Assembly (NCBI GenBank): GCA_033765345.1
Contig: JANRIC010000222.1
Span: 1-28,143, forward strand
Direction: 5' to 3'
DNA: 28,143 bases
DNA from: JANRIC01 sp033765345
GTDB lineage: Bacteria; Bacteroidota; Bacteroidia; Cytophagales; Microscillaceae
Position numbers and translations under genes: made by a program. Positions 21,672 to 28,143 of the stretch are shown here, piece after piece. Position 1 is the stretch's first letter, and the number at the start of each line of letters is the position of its first letter. The notes beneath the pieces are model-generated. The model was not told the origin of the DNA, made no database searches, and saw only the letters and a program-made list of their open reading frames with translations.

Positions 21672-22232
21672 TTATTCATCGTCTGTTTTTACGTCTACAA
21701 ATAGTGCGTAAAAGGCATATTGATCGTTTAGTTCTTTGATTTTCACTTCCAGCTTATTCCCGGAGGTTAGTGCTGCTTGAACCAGCCCAATGCCTGCACC
21801 TTTACTTTCTTCTCCTCGGGGGTCATTGCGTAATTGTCTTTTGTATTCCCGAAGTTCGTCACGGTCGAGGGAATTAACAATTTCACATTTTTCTATCAAT
21901 TTCGGTACGTCTGAGCTATTTACCAGATTTCCGGTAATCAGACGATAGTACTCTTGGGTTTTGACAATGACCAAAGTACCAACTTTATCTTTATTCCCGA
22001 AATGATTTACTTCTTTGGAATAATAAAGTACATTTTGGGCCAATTCCATAAATATCGCAAATACCTTTCTACCTGTTTTCGGGTCTTTTTGCAGTTTTTT
22101 ACGAATATCACGGCTGAATTCGGCAAGTAATATATCAGTAACCGGACCTTTATAGGACAGGACTACATTATTCTGGCTTATTTGAGCGTGATATTCAAAA
22201 AAATTGAATTCTCGCTTGTTCTCGGTACTCAT
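21672..22232 (-). CDS. SiaB-family protein kinase
   Basis: This 186-residue cytosolic protein matches the SiaB family (DUF6272), atypical Ser/Thr kinases built on the HATPase fold. The N-box is FMELAQNVLYYS (Glu63, Asn67) and the ATP-lid glycines are GAGIGL (145-150). A middle segment with DKVGTLVIVKTQEYYRLITGN fits the central beta-sheet. No His-phosphotransfer domain is present, which sets it apart from two-component kinases and places it with anti-sigma-type kinases such as RsbW and SpoIIAB. In Pseudomonas aeruginosa SiaB phosphorylates SiaC on Thr. It lies between a PP2C gene and a SiaC-like gene in the order siaA-siaB-siaC. It is the only kinase of this type visible for three SiaC-like proteins. 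Confidence 0.85.
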   Translation of the reverse strand: MSTENKREFNFFEYHAQISQNNVVLSYKGPVTDILLAEFSRDIRKKLQKDPKTGRKVFAIFMELAQNVLYYSKEVNHFGNKDKVGTLVIVKTQEYYRLITGNLVNSSDVPKLIEKCEIVNSLDRDELREYKRQLRNDPRGEESKGAGIGLVQAALTSGNKLEVKIKELNDQYAFYALFVDVKTDDE

Positions 22233-22368
22233 GTTTTAAATGAAATATGATACGAATAAAGCAAAAAGTATACAATTTGTCAAATAACCAAACGAAACAA
22301 GTACAAACTACGAAGTAATTTTCTTGGTTTAATTCTTTGTTCCTATACTCCGAGGGCAAAGTTAAGCA

Positions 22369-24969
22369 TTACAATTTTATCCCAAGCACGGTTATGTCAT
22401 CTCTTTGCTCAGTATCTTCCTGATGATTGAGGAGTGCCTCCAATAATATTTGTTTTTGGGCGAGCATAGATTCTGTAGCGTGTTCGCTCAGGATAGTTTT
22501 AAATTTCTCGACTCCAAATTTTTTGCGTAATTTACTGGGGTTATCCACAAATCCATCCGTAGAGAGGTAGAGACAATCGCCCTTCTCAAGTTCTATCACG
22601 CGTGTATTAAAAATTCGTTGTTTTTCGCTTTGCCATCCTCCAATAGATTTTCGGTCACCTTTCAGTTCAAGTAGCGTTTGTTGGCTAAAATAAAACAAAG
22701 GTCTTTTAGCACCTGCAAAAGAAACTTTAAATTTTTGTTCCGAAATATTCTCCAAAGCACACAACACGATATCCATTCCATCCTGATTAGAAGATTCTTC
22801 TTGACGAAGGCGGGTTTTTACGCCTTTGTGTAGTTTTTCAAGGATTCTACCAGGATCATACGTTTTTTCTACGTTTACGATTTCATTCAGCAAAGTATTC
22901 CCGATGATAGACATAAAAGCTCCCGGCACACCATGCCCGGTACAGTCTACGGCTGCAAAAAACAGTCGGTTTTCGATGGTACTAAACCAGTAGAAATCAC
23001 CTGAAACAATATCTTTGGGTAAGTAAAGAATAAAATAATCCTGTAAATAATTTTTAAAATTTTCATCCGAGGGCAAGATAGCTCGCTGAATATTTTGTGC
23101 ATATTGAATACTGGATGTGATCAGTTGGTTTTTACTTTCAATTTCTCTTGCTTTTAGGTGAGCATTTTTGGCTTCTTCTTCTTTGAGTTCGATGATGGCA
23201 TCCGATTTTTCTTTGAGTTCCTGTTGCGTCACTTGAAGCTCTTCCATACTTTGCCGCAATTCTTCTTCCTGGCTTTGGAGGATTTGGGCTTGTGTTTGGG
23301 TTTCCTGCAAAAGTTTTTTGGTATCGCTCACATCAAAAGCCAGCATAATAATTTTGTAGCATTCACCAAGTTTATTGAATACTGGGGAGTATACGGCATT
23401 TACCCAGAAGATTTCTCCATTATTTTTTACAAAAGTATATTCACCTGATTGAGCAATGCCTTGCTGGAGGTCTTTCCAGAATTGGGCATATTCCTCTGAT
23501 TCGGTGATATGCTGCTCTAGAAATGATTGGTGTTCTCTACCTTGAATATCGGCAAGATCGATACCTACTACTTCACAAAAACTTTTATTGGTGGTGATGA
23601 TTTTCCCCTCGAGGCTGAATTCTACTTTGGAGATAGTGCTTTGATTAATGGCGTTTAGCTGCCCATCTAGCTCTGCTTGAGTGATCATCATTTGCTCTTG
23701 GGTAGCCACCAATTCTTCCATATTGAGGCGCATTTCTTCCTCTTGGGCTTCAAGCATCTCACTTTTTTCGGTTTGTTCTATGAGTGCTTTTTCAATTTCT
23801 TTTTTCTGTTGCTCAATGAGTTGGTTACTTTCCTCAATTACTTTTTTGGATTGTTGTAGTTCTTCAAAGTTTTTGCGAAGTACCTGTTCTTGAGATTGCA
23901 GTTTCTGGGTAAGTTCTTGTGACTCACGAAGCAATTTTTTGGTATGATCATTTACTTTGATGGTCAGGATAGCCGAAGCAATGTTTTCGGATAGTTTTTC
24001 CACAAATTCAATTTCGTGGGAGGCAAACGTATGAATGGAAGAAATTTCAATGACACCTTCCTGCTTTCCATTTAGCTCTAGGGGTACCAGTAGGATACTT
24101 TTGGGTGGAGATTGCCCCAAACCAGAGTGAATATGGGTATAATCTTCAGGAAGGTTGGTGAGATAGATGGTTTCGTTTTCCAAAAAAGCCTGACCCACGA
24201 GTCCTTCGGCATAGTCTTCTTCAATCAATATTTGCCTTTGTGCAAAACGTACTTCATCAAAGGCATAAGAGGCGGTAAGCTCGAGGTATTGTTGCTTTGG
24301 ATTTTCTTTATAGAGTACAAAAAGGCCTCCTTGCTGTGCATTGAGATAGCGTACCAATCCTGTAATGACTTTAGTACCCAATTCCTGAAGATCAGTATCA
24401 TCAGAGCGTAAAATTTTCGAGAACTCAGCCATTCCTTGCGCCACCCAATTTTGCTTATGATCTTTGTCAGAGACCATTTTGAGTTGTTCCTGCATATTCA
24501 TCAGTGACATAAAAAGGCTGTCTTCGGAGGCATTGCTAAATATCTGCGTGAAATGATCTACCTCGAAATTCCCGGACCCAATGCTATCGGTATAATCACG
24601 GGCTATTTTTAAATTTTCGGCTATTTCGTTGACTGACTGTGCAATAGAGCCTATTTGACCGTTTTGGCGAAGCAGTAAGTGTACTTGGAGGTTTCCCTTA
24701 GCGATCCGTTGAGAGGCTTCTTCTATTTGAGCGATAGGTTGTAAGAGTTGGGTGGAAAAAAAGAACCAAGACAACCAAAGAGTAAATAAAATAAAACTAC
24801 AAAGTACACCCACGATGAGATATAGCAAAAAACCCGGTTGTAAAACAATGGATAATATCCATAATTTTAGAACTAATGCTGCAGCCGAACCCAAACAAAG
24901 TCCAAACTTTGTTTTGATTGACCATTTAGTTGATATTTGCCCCTCCGGGTGGTATTGTTCCATGATCAT
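22369..24969 (-). CDS. HAMP-GAF-PAS sensor phosphatase (SiaA-like, SpoIIE-type PP2C)
   Basis: This is a multi-domain phosphatase of about 866 residues from the ATG at 24969 (an ATG at 24963 is equally possible; an upstream TTG is less so). Domains in order are two membrane helices (about 20-43 and 48-73) with almost no periplasmic loop, HAMP (74-125), GAF (about 185-340), coiled coil (345-440), PAS (about 440-550, with FSLEGKIITTNKSFCEVVGID), a second coil with the repeated QSQEEELRQSMEELQ theme, and PP2C (about 625-866). Metal motifs are complete: SGDFYWF, DCTGHGVPGAFMS, NQDGMDIVLC, STDGFVDN and QRDDITVLGIKL. GAF and PAS imply internal signals such as small molecules or redox state. It is the first gene of the cluster and takes the siaA position, but its input half is unlike Pseudomonas SiaA, which senses outside the cell. 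Confidence 0.88.
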   Translation of the reverse strand: MIMEQYHPEGQISTKWSIKTKFGLCLGSAAALVLKLWILSIVLQPGFLLYLIVGVLCSFILFTLWLSWFFFSTQLLQPIAQIEEASQRIAKGNLQVHLLLRQNGQIGSIAQSVNEIAENLKIARDYTDSIGSGNFEVDHFTQIFSNASEDSLFMSLMNMQEQLKMVSDKDHKQNWVAQGMAEFSKILRSDDTDLQELGTKVITGLVRYLNAQQGGLFVLYKENPKQQYLELTASYAFDEVRFAQRQILIEEDYAEGLVGQAFLENETIYLTNLPEDYTHIHSGLGQSPPKSILLVPLELNGKQEGVIEISSIHTFASHEIEFVEKLSENIASAILTIKVNDHTKKLLRESQELTQKLQSQEQVLRKNFEELQQSKKVIEESNQLIEQQKKEIEKALIEQTEKSEMLEAQEEEMRLNMEELVATQEQMMITQAELDGQLNAINQSTISKVEFSLEGKIITTNKSFCEVVGIDLADIQGREHQSFLEQHITESEEYAQFWKDLQQGIAQSGEYTFVKNNGEIFWVNAVYSPVFNKLGECYKIIMLAFDVSDTKKLLQETQTQAQILQSQEEELRQSMEELQVTQQELKEKSDAIIELKEEEAKNAHLKAREIESKNQLITSSIQYAQNIQRAILPSDENFKNYLQDYFILYLPKDIVSGDFYWFSTIENRLFFAAVDCTGHGVPGAFMSIIGNTLLNEIVNVEKTYDPGRILEKLHKGVKTRLRQEESSNQDGMDIVLCALENISEQKFKVSFAGAKRPLFYFSQQTLLELKGDRKSIGGWQSEKQRIFNTRVIELEKGDCLYLSTDGFVDNPSKLRKKFGVEKFKTILSEHATESMLAQKQILLEALLNHQEDTEQRDDITVLGIKL

Positions 24970-25064
24970 TCCGTGCAAAAAATCCTTTATCTGAACTTAC
25001 ATTGGGGAGTAAAAGTTTTCAAAAAAGAATAGTATACTTATATTTATCGGGTTTAAAAAACAAG

Positions 25065-25072
25065 CAAAAATA
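25065..25072 (-). promoter_or_regulatory. -7 element for the phospho-relay cluster
   Basis: On the minus strand this reads TATTTTTG, a perfect TAnnTTTG match, about 95 bp before the ATG of the first cluster gene. No TTG was found at the expected distance, so the promoter is only partly supported. Confidence 0.35.
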
Positions 25073-25189
25073 AAATGCCACAATTTTTATGCATTATTTA
25101 ATAGGTATTGTTTCAAAACATTATTTATTCTTACAAAACTCATAAAATTAATGCCTAAATAATAATACTCAAAAAGTGTGCGTTATTTT

Positions 25190-25486
25190 TTATTTTGAGA
25201 ATTGCTCTCTGGGAATATGGAAAAAAGAGGAAGAAGGGAAATGCTCATGATACCCAGGAAAATCCTGAAAAGGGGCAATCAGCTCAGGGCTACTCAGATG
25301 ACGTGTATGCCTTGATTCGGTACTGAGGCAATAATCGGTCAGGCTAAAACGTCTGACCAGTTGGTTTTTGGCTTTTATTGCAGGTAAAGTACGAAATGAC
25401 AGAGCTACCAGCAGGATTACTGCAAGCAGCTCAATAGTGATAAAAAGTATAACAAAATTTTTAACTTTCAGGTATTTCTTTGGCAT
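25190..25486 (-). CDS. small single-pass membrane protein, unrecognised
   Basis: This ORF of 98 residues has one strong membrane helix at about 10-30 (FVILFITIELLAVILLVALSF) after a basic start, MPKKYLKVK, so the N-terminus probably faces the cytoplasm. The remaining 65 residues are rich in His, Ser, Pro and Phe with no family I can recognise. It starts 10 bp after the stop of the DUF4384 gene on the same strand, so co-transcription is likely. No Cys pairs or enzymatic motifs are seen. It could be a lineage-specific envelope protein; coding status rests on the membrane helix, A-rich context and spacing. Confidence 0.5.
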   Translation of the reverse strand: MPKKYLKVKNFVILFITIELLAVILLVALSFRTLPAIKAKNQLVRRFSLTDYCLSTESRHTRHLSSPELIAPFQDFPGYHEHFPSSSFFHIPREQFSK

Positions 25487-25496
25487 ACGGAAGAGA

Positions 25497-26414
25497 TTAA
25501 TGCTGAACTACAATATTAAATTTTTTTACCTGAAATTCTTTATTCAAACCTTTATTTTCGTTGATCCATTCCTGAAAGTCTTCTAAAGCCATAGATTTAA
25601 TTCCCTCATTTTCTTCTAAAAGGGGTTTTCTGAAAGGTTTGGTTGAGAAGATAACGTAAACAAAATTGGATAAAGATTCCTGATCATTGTAAGTCTCAAG
25701 TCCGTATTCATCCACCAAAGCAAAACCAGGAAAATAATTTCTGTGTTCTGGTGAAAACAAAAAGTACTCCTTATCAGCCTCTACAGGTACTGTGCTTTCG
25801 TATTCGTCTTCCATAGAAGCATAAGGCAATAGGCGATATACGCGCCCTTCTTCCCACATGAAGATACTCAGATACCCCCTGACAGGTGATTTGAAGTAGA
25901 GGAACATACTGTCGTGATTTTTAAAAATACCTGAATTACACTTCTCTGGTTCTCGACAGTTGTAGGCAAAGGCTTCAAAATTTACTTCTGCTTCCTCAAT
26001 CGCCCTAGCAAAACCTCTGACTTCGCAGATCAGCCAGATTTCCTGTTCGTCTCCTTTTTCGCGGATGATAAAGCGAGTTTTGGGGTATCCTTCTTCATCG
26101 GACACCCATTCGCCTTTGACCAGGGTATTGCTTACCTCATTCAGCGTAGAGCTGGTAAGTACGGATTCGCCAACGGTAGTTTTGGTCTGGGTATTGATTC
26201 CTTGAACGATAGCATAACCGAACTCTTGCCCAATCGCCTGGATACGAGCCGTTTGAATGGCTTTTTCCTGAAGAGTGGCTTTGCTGTAATTGCCCTCCAT
26301 CAATACTTCAATGGTCGCGGATACTCGGACAGTTTTATCTTTTTTGTTTCTTTGGGCAGAAGTACTTCCAATAAAAACCAGTAGGAACAATAAACTGAAC
26401 AGATATTTTTTCAT
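25497..26414 (-). CDS. secreted DUF4384-domain protein
   Basis: This 305-residue protein has an N-terminal signal peptide (MKKYLFSLLFLLVFIGSTSAQ). The first half of the mature part (about 25-145) resembles the LPP20/flagellar-assembly-T type N-terminal domain: VRVSATIEVLMEG, KAIQTARIQAIGQEFG and a later IWLICEVRGFARAI strand. The second half (about 170-300) is a DUF4384 domain, beginning FYFKSP-like LYFKSPVRGYLSIFMWEEGRVYRLLP and ending with VYVIFSTKPF. DUF4384 domains occur in envelope proteins and beside peptidase or kinase domains, and are thought to mediate surface binding. The upstream LPP20-like gene ends at a strong terminator, so this gene probably starts its own transcript together with the small membrane protein. 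Confidence 0.75.
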   Translation of the reverse strand: MKKYLFSLLFLLVFIGSTSAQRNKKDKTVRVSATIEVLMEGNYSKATLQEKAIQTARIQAIGQEFGYAIVQGINTQTKTTVGESVLTSSTLNEVSNTLVKGEWVSDEEGYPKTRFIIREKGDEQEIWLICEVRGFARAIEEAEVNFEAFAYNCREPEKCNSGIFKNHDSMFLYFKSPVRGYLSIFMWEEGRVYRLLPYASMEDEYESTVPVEADKEYFLFSPEHRNYFPGFALVDEYGLETYNDQESLSNFVYVIFSTKPFRKPLLEENEGIKSMALEDFQEWINENKGLNKEFQVKKFNIVVQH

Positions 26415-26492
26415 GGGAAATTAGATTGTAAAAAGAATCAAAGAAGATACTTTGAAGGTAATGAATAGTTTCAAAATAAAACCTGGTTCAAT

Positions 26493-26537
26493 AAAAAAGT
26501 TGGGCGCAAGCTGAATAATTTGCTACACCCAACTTTT
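26493..26537 (-). terminator. strong terminator after the LPP20-like gene
   Basis: On the minus strand AAAAGTTGGG pairs with CCCAACTTTT (plus-strand positions 26495-26504 and 26528-26537), a perfect 10-bp stem, and runs into further T residues. It begins about 14 bp after the stop at 26551. Confidence 0.8.
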
Positions 26538-26550
26538 AGAAGATGGATGC

Positions 26551-27219
26551 CTATTCAGGCCAACCCATATCTTTGAGAATTTTGTCCAATTCTTCGCCTA
26601 ATTCATCTGACTCTTCTTCCAATTTTTTACGGATGGCTTTTTGAGCGGATTTCAGGGCTTCATCCTGATCGTAGAATAGCTTCACTTCCACAGCAATGTT
26701 CTCTTTTTTGTTTTGCTTATCCGCTACATTTTTATAGATTTTGTAGCCCGTTTTTACCTGCTCCAGACTTGCTTGAATCAAAGCCTTCCCATTGGCTACG
26801 GTTTTATCCAGGGTATTGGCGATGTTTTGGTCAATTTGATCATTGGCAGTTTTGGTCTCGATCAACTGAGAGATTTTGGTTTGCAGGGCAGCGGCCATTT
26901 CATTGCGAGCGGCGGTCATTGCGGCAAGGTCGGCAGCAGTTTTGGTACCACCTACTGCAGATCCGGTAGCCATCAGGTATTTAGGGTTACCGTCATCGCC
27001 GGTTTCCAGTTCCATCGCCCAGGCGCGCTCAAAGAGTTTTTCCATTGGGATAGACCCAGGAGGAACATCCCAGCCTTCTTTGAGTCTTTTTTTGGCTTCC
27101 TGTTTTGCCAATTTGATGGCTTTCAGGTCTTTGTTTTTAATATCGTTTTGAGCAGCAGAAAACTCAATGCCAATAAAACAGAAAATGGCAACTAAAACCA
27201 AGGGAAATAACTTTTTCAT
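26551..27219 (-). CDS. secreted LPP20-like protein
   Basis: This 222-residue protein has a signal peptide (MKKLFPLVLVAIFCFIGIEFSAAQ). The mature protein is highly charged and helical. It has KAIKLAKQEAKKRLKEGW, a conserved-looking SIPMEKLFERAWAME, then GTKTAADLAAMTAARNEMAAALQTKI, typical of the LPP20 fold in which a long helix packs on a sheet, and GYKIYKNVADKQNKKENIAVEVKLFYD. The C-terminus is a Lys/Glu-rich helix ending in DMGWPE. Members are periplasmic or lipoproteins of unclear role, often next to similar secreted proteins, as here with the DUF4384 gene. There is no lipobox Cys, so it is probably soluble in the periplasm or exported. Confidence 0.7.
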   Translation of the reverse strand: MKKLFPLVLVAIFCFIGIEFSAAQNDIKNKDLKAIKLAKQEAKKRLKEGWDVPPGSIPMEKLFERAWAMELETGDDGNPKYLMATGSAVGGTKTAADLAAMTAARNEMAAALQTKISQLIETKTANDQIDQNIANTLDKTVANGKALIQASLEQVKTGYKIYKNVADKQNKKENIAVEVKLFYDQDEALKSAQKAIRKKLEEESDELGEELDKILKDMGWPE

Positions 27220-27431
27220 AGTATATGAAGTTTTGTAGGGTTTATTGAGAATTTATTGAAATTAACGGGGATTCAATTGCATTGTTTGGGATAAAAAGGG
27301 ATTAACATGACATTAACGACAGAAAAACCCCAAAAAACCAAACATGAAATTTTACCTCAGAAGTATAGACCGATTAAGTGAGGAAAAAGTGGGCTGGACG
27401 GTGGATTTTTTTCACAAGTTGATGTTACAAT

Positions 27432-27986
27432 TTATGACCCTACTTCTAAAAGTGTAGAAGCCAGATATTTAAGCTTGCTCATATCCACCAAATCCTCTTC
27501 TTTGTCCTGAAAAAGATTCGTTTCGTTGCGTACTTCCAGTTTTACATTACCCCTTTTGGCCAGGTCTTTTGCCTGATTGGCCAACTTAAGCGTATAGCCG
27601 TCACTGTGAAGCTCTAATTTCAAAAAATCGGCAATGGCAAGGCGAACAGGCTCGTACTTATCCATAGAAAATACCATCAGAAATTTATCAGCATTGGATA
27701 TATAACGCACATTGGGATGATTGATACAATATTGCTTGTATCGTTCTTTGAGTTGTTTCATATTGCCGATCTCCAACAGATTATTGCGCATGGAGTAAAA
27801 TTGTTTGGCCAAATCCTCATAAGCAGTGCCTTCCTTGAGCTTGCTAGCAATAAAGCTTTTTTTATGTCTTTCTTCAATTTGCTTGCAATGATCCAGGTAT
27901 TTAAATAAGTTAATCAGATTAAAAATCAAAGCCAGTTCATCATTATTCAAAATGGTCTTTTGCATTTCTCGAATGTGGGATTCCAT
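27432..27986 (-). CDS. unrecognised cytosolic protein
   Basis: This 184-residue protein has no signal peptide or membrane helix; I do not recognise it. The N-terminal half is strongly helical and basic (about 10-90), including NLINLFKYLDHCKQIEERHKKSF and a KERYKQYCINHP segment. A compact part follows with YISNADKFLMVFSMDKYEPVRLAIADFLKLEL and a polar tail. The sequence looks folded and codon use matches its neighbours. ATG codons at 27986 and 27965 (MQKTIL) are both possible starts. Its upstream side holds a perfect 11-bp inverted repeat near the window edge. The gene after it in the minus direction is the LPP20-like gene, 212 bp away, so the two are probably separate units. Confidence 0.55.
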   Translation of the reverse strand: MESHIREMQKTILNNDELALIFNLINLFKYLDHCKQIEERHKKSFIASKLKEGTAYEDLAKQFYSMRNNLLEIGNMKQLKERYKQYCINHPNVRYISNADKFLMVFSMDKYEPVRLAIADFLKLELHSDGYTLKLANQAKDLAKRGNVKLEVRNETNLFQDKEEDLVDMSKLKYLASTLLEVGS

Positions 27987-28034
27987 TTGATTAAAAGCAT
28001 TGATCCGACTTTTCGCACCCTAGCGAAATATTTA

Positions 28035-28080
28035 GATGAAATATAACTATTCTTATAAAACTTACATGCTATATTTCATC
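28035..28080. repeat. 11-bp perfect inverted repeat upstream of the 27432-27986 gene
   Basis: GATGAAATATA at 28035-28045 and TATATTTCATC at 28070-28080 are exact inverted copies, 24 bp apart. They lie 49-94 bp before the ATG at 27986 of the minus-strand gene, in an AT-rich region where its promoter should be. It may be an operator for a dimeric regulator or an RNA hairpin in the leader. Confidence 0.5.
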
Positions 28081-28143
28081 AAAACCCATATTTTGTGATA
28101 TTTTATAGAGTTTTAGAAGAAAACTTACAAAAAAACTCAAAAA

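Noticed and set aside
27344..27457. A 37-codon plus-strand ORF beginning MKFYLRSIDRLSEEKVG, faintly like the start of a TRAP transporter small subunit.
   Set aside because: It is short, overlaps the 3' end of the minus-strand gene by 26 bp, lacks a promoter and has no continuing partner sequence. A degraded gene start is possible but unsupported.

Overview
The window looks like a piece of a Bacteroidota chromosome, most likely Cytophagales or a related marine or soil lineage; the lineage below phylum is inference. The grounds are moderate to low GC, A-rich leaders in place of clear Shine-Dalgarno sites, several promoters of the Bacteroidota type (TTG, 19-21 bp, then TAnnTTTG), DUF4384 and DUF5684 proteins, and TPR-membrane-kinase sensors.

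Layout. 1-655: right end of an IS5-family insertion sequence that cuts off an AraC-type regulator. 770-5508: a membrane acyltransferase, a lone SiaC-like protein, a LysE-type exporter, a double UspA protein and a GNAT/FemAB-like transferase. 5684-8655: a secreted YHS protein, a lipoprotein NUC1 nuclease, an Nfu iron-sulfur protein and XerD. 8769-11000: a Uma2-like protein, a repeat-rich spacer holding a 100-bp miniature transposon with its target duplication, a Tat-type Dabb protein and a DUF5684-SHOCT membrane protein. 11091-15311: a TPR histidine kinase divergent from a receptor-type SpoIIE/PP2C phosphatase. 15455-18576: hisB-hisH-hisA, then an uncharacterised soluble protein. 18635-24969 (minus strand): a five-gene phospho-relay cluster. 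25190-27986 (minus strand): a small membrane protein, a DUF4384 protein, an LPP20-like secreted protein and an unrecognised protein.

The main system is the minus-strand cluster. In transcription order it encodes a HAMP-GAF-PAS-PP2C phosphatase, a SiaB-type kinase, a SiaC-type phospho-target, a TPR-PP2C phosphatase and a second SiaC-type protein. A third SiaC lies alone at 2268 and a third PP2C receptor at 13458. By analogy with SiaABC(D) of Pseudomonas aeruginosa, the kinase would phosphorylate the Thr of the NTS motif in SiaC and the phosphatases would remove it on receiving signals. The Pseudomonas output enzyme, the diguanylate cyclase SiaD, is absent from the window. The architecture is therefore two or three sensory phosphatases and three phospho-targets sharing one visible kinase, with an unknown output.

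Other points of note are the miniature element, for which the window also carries an uninterrupted copy of the target; the IS-truncated regulator; and the split histidine operon.
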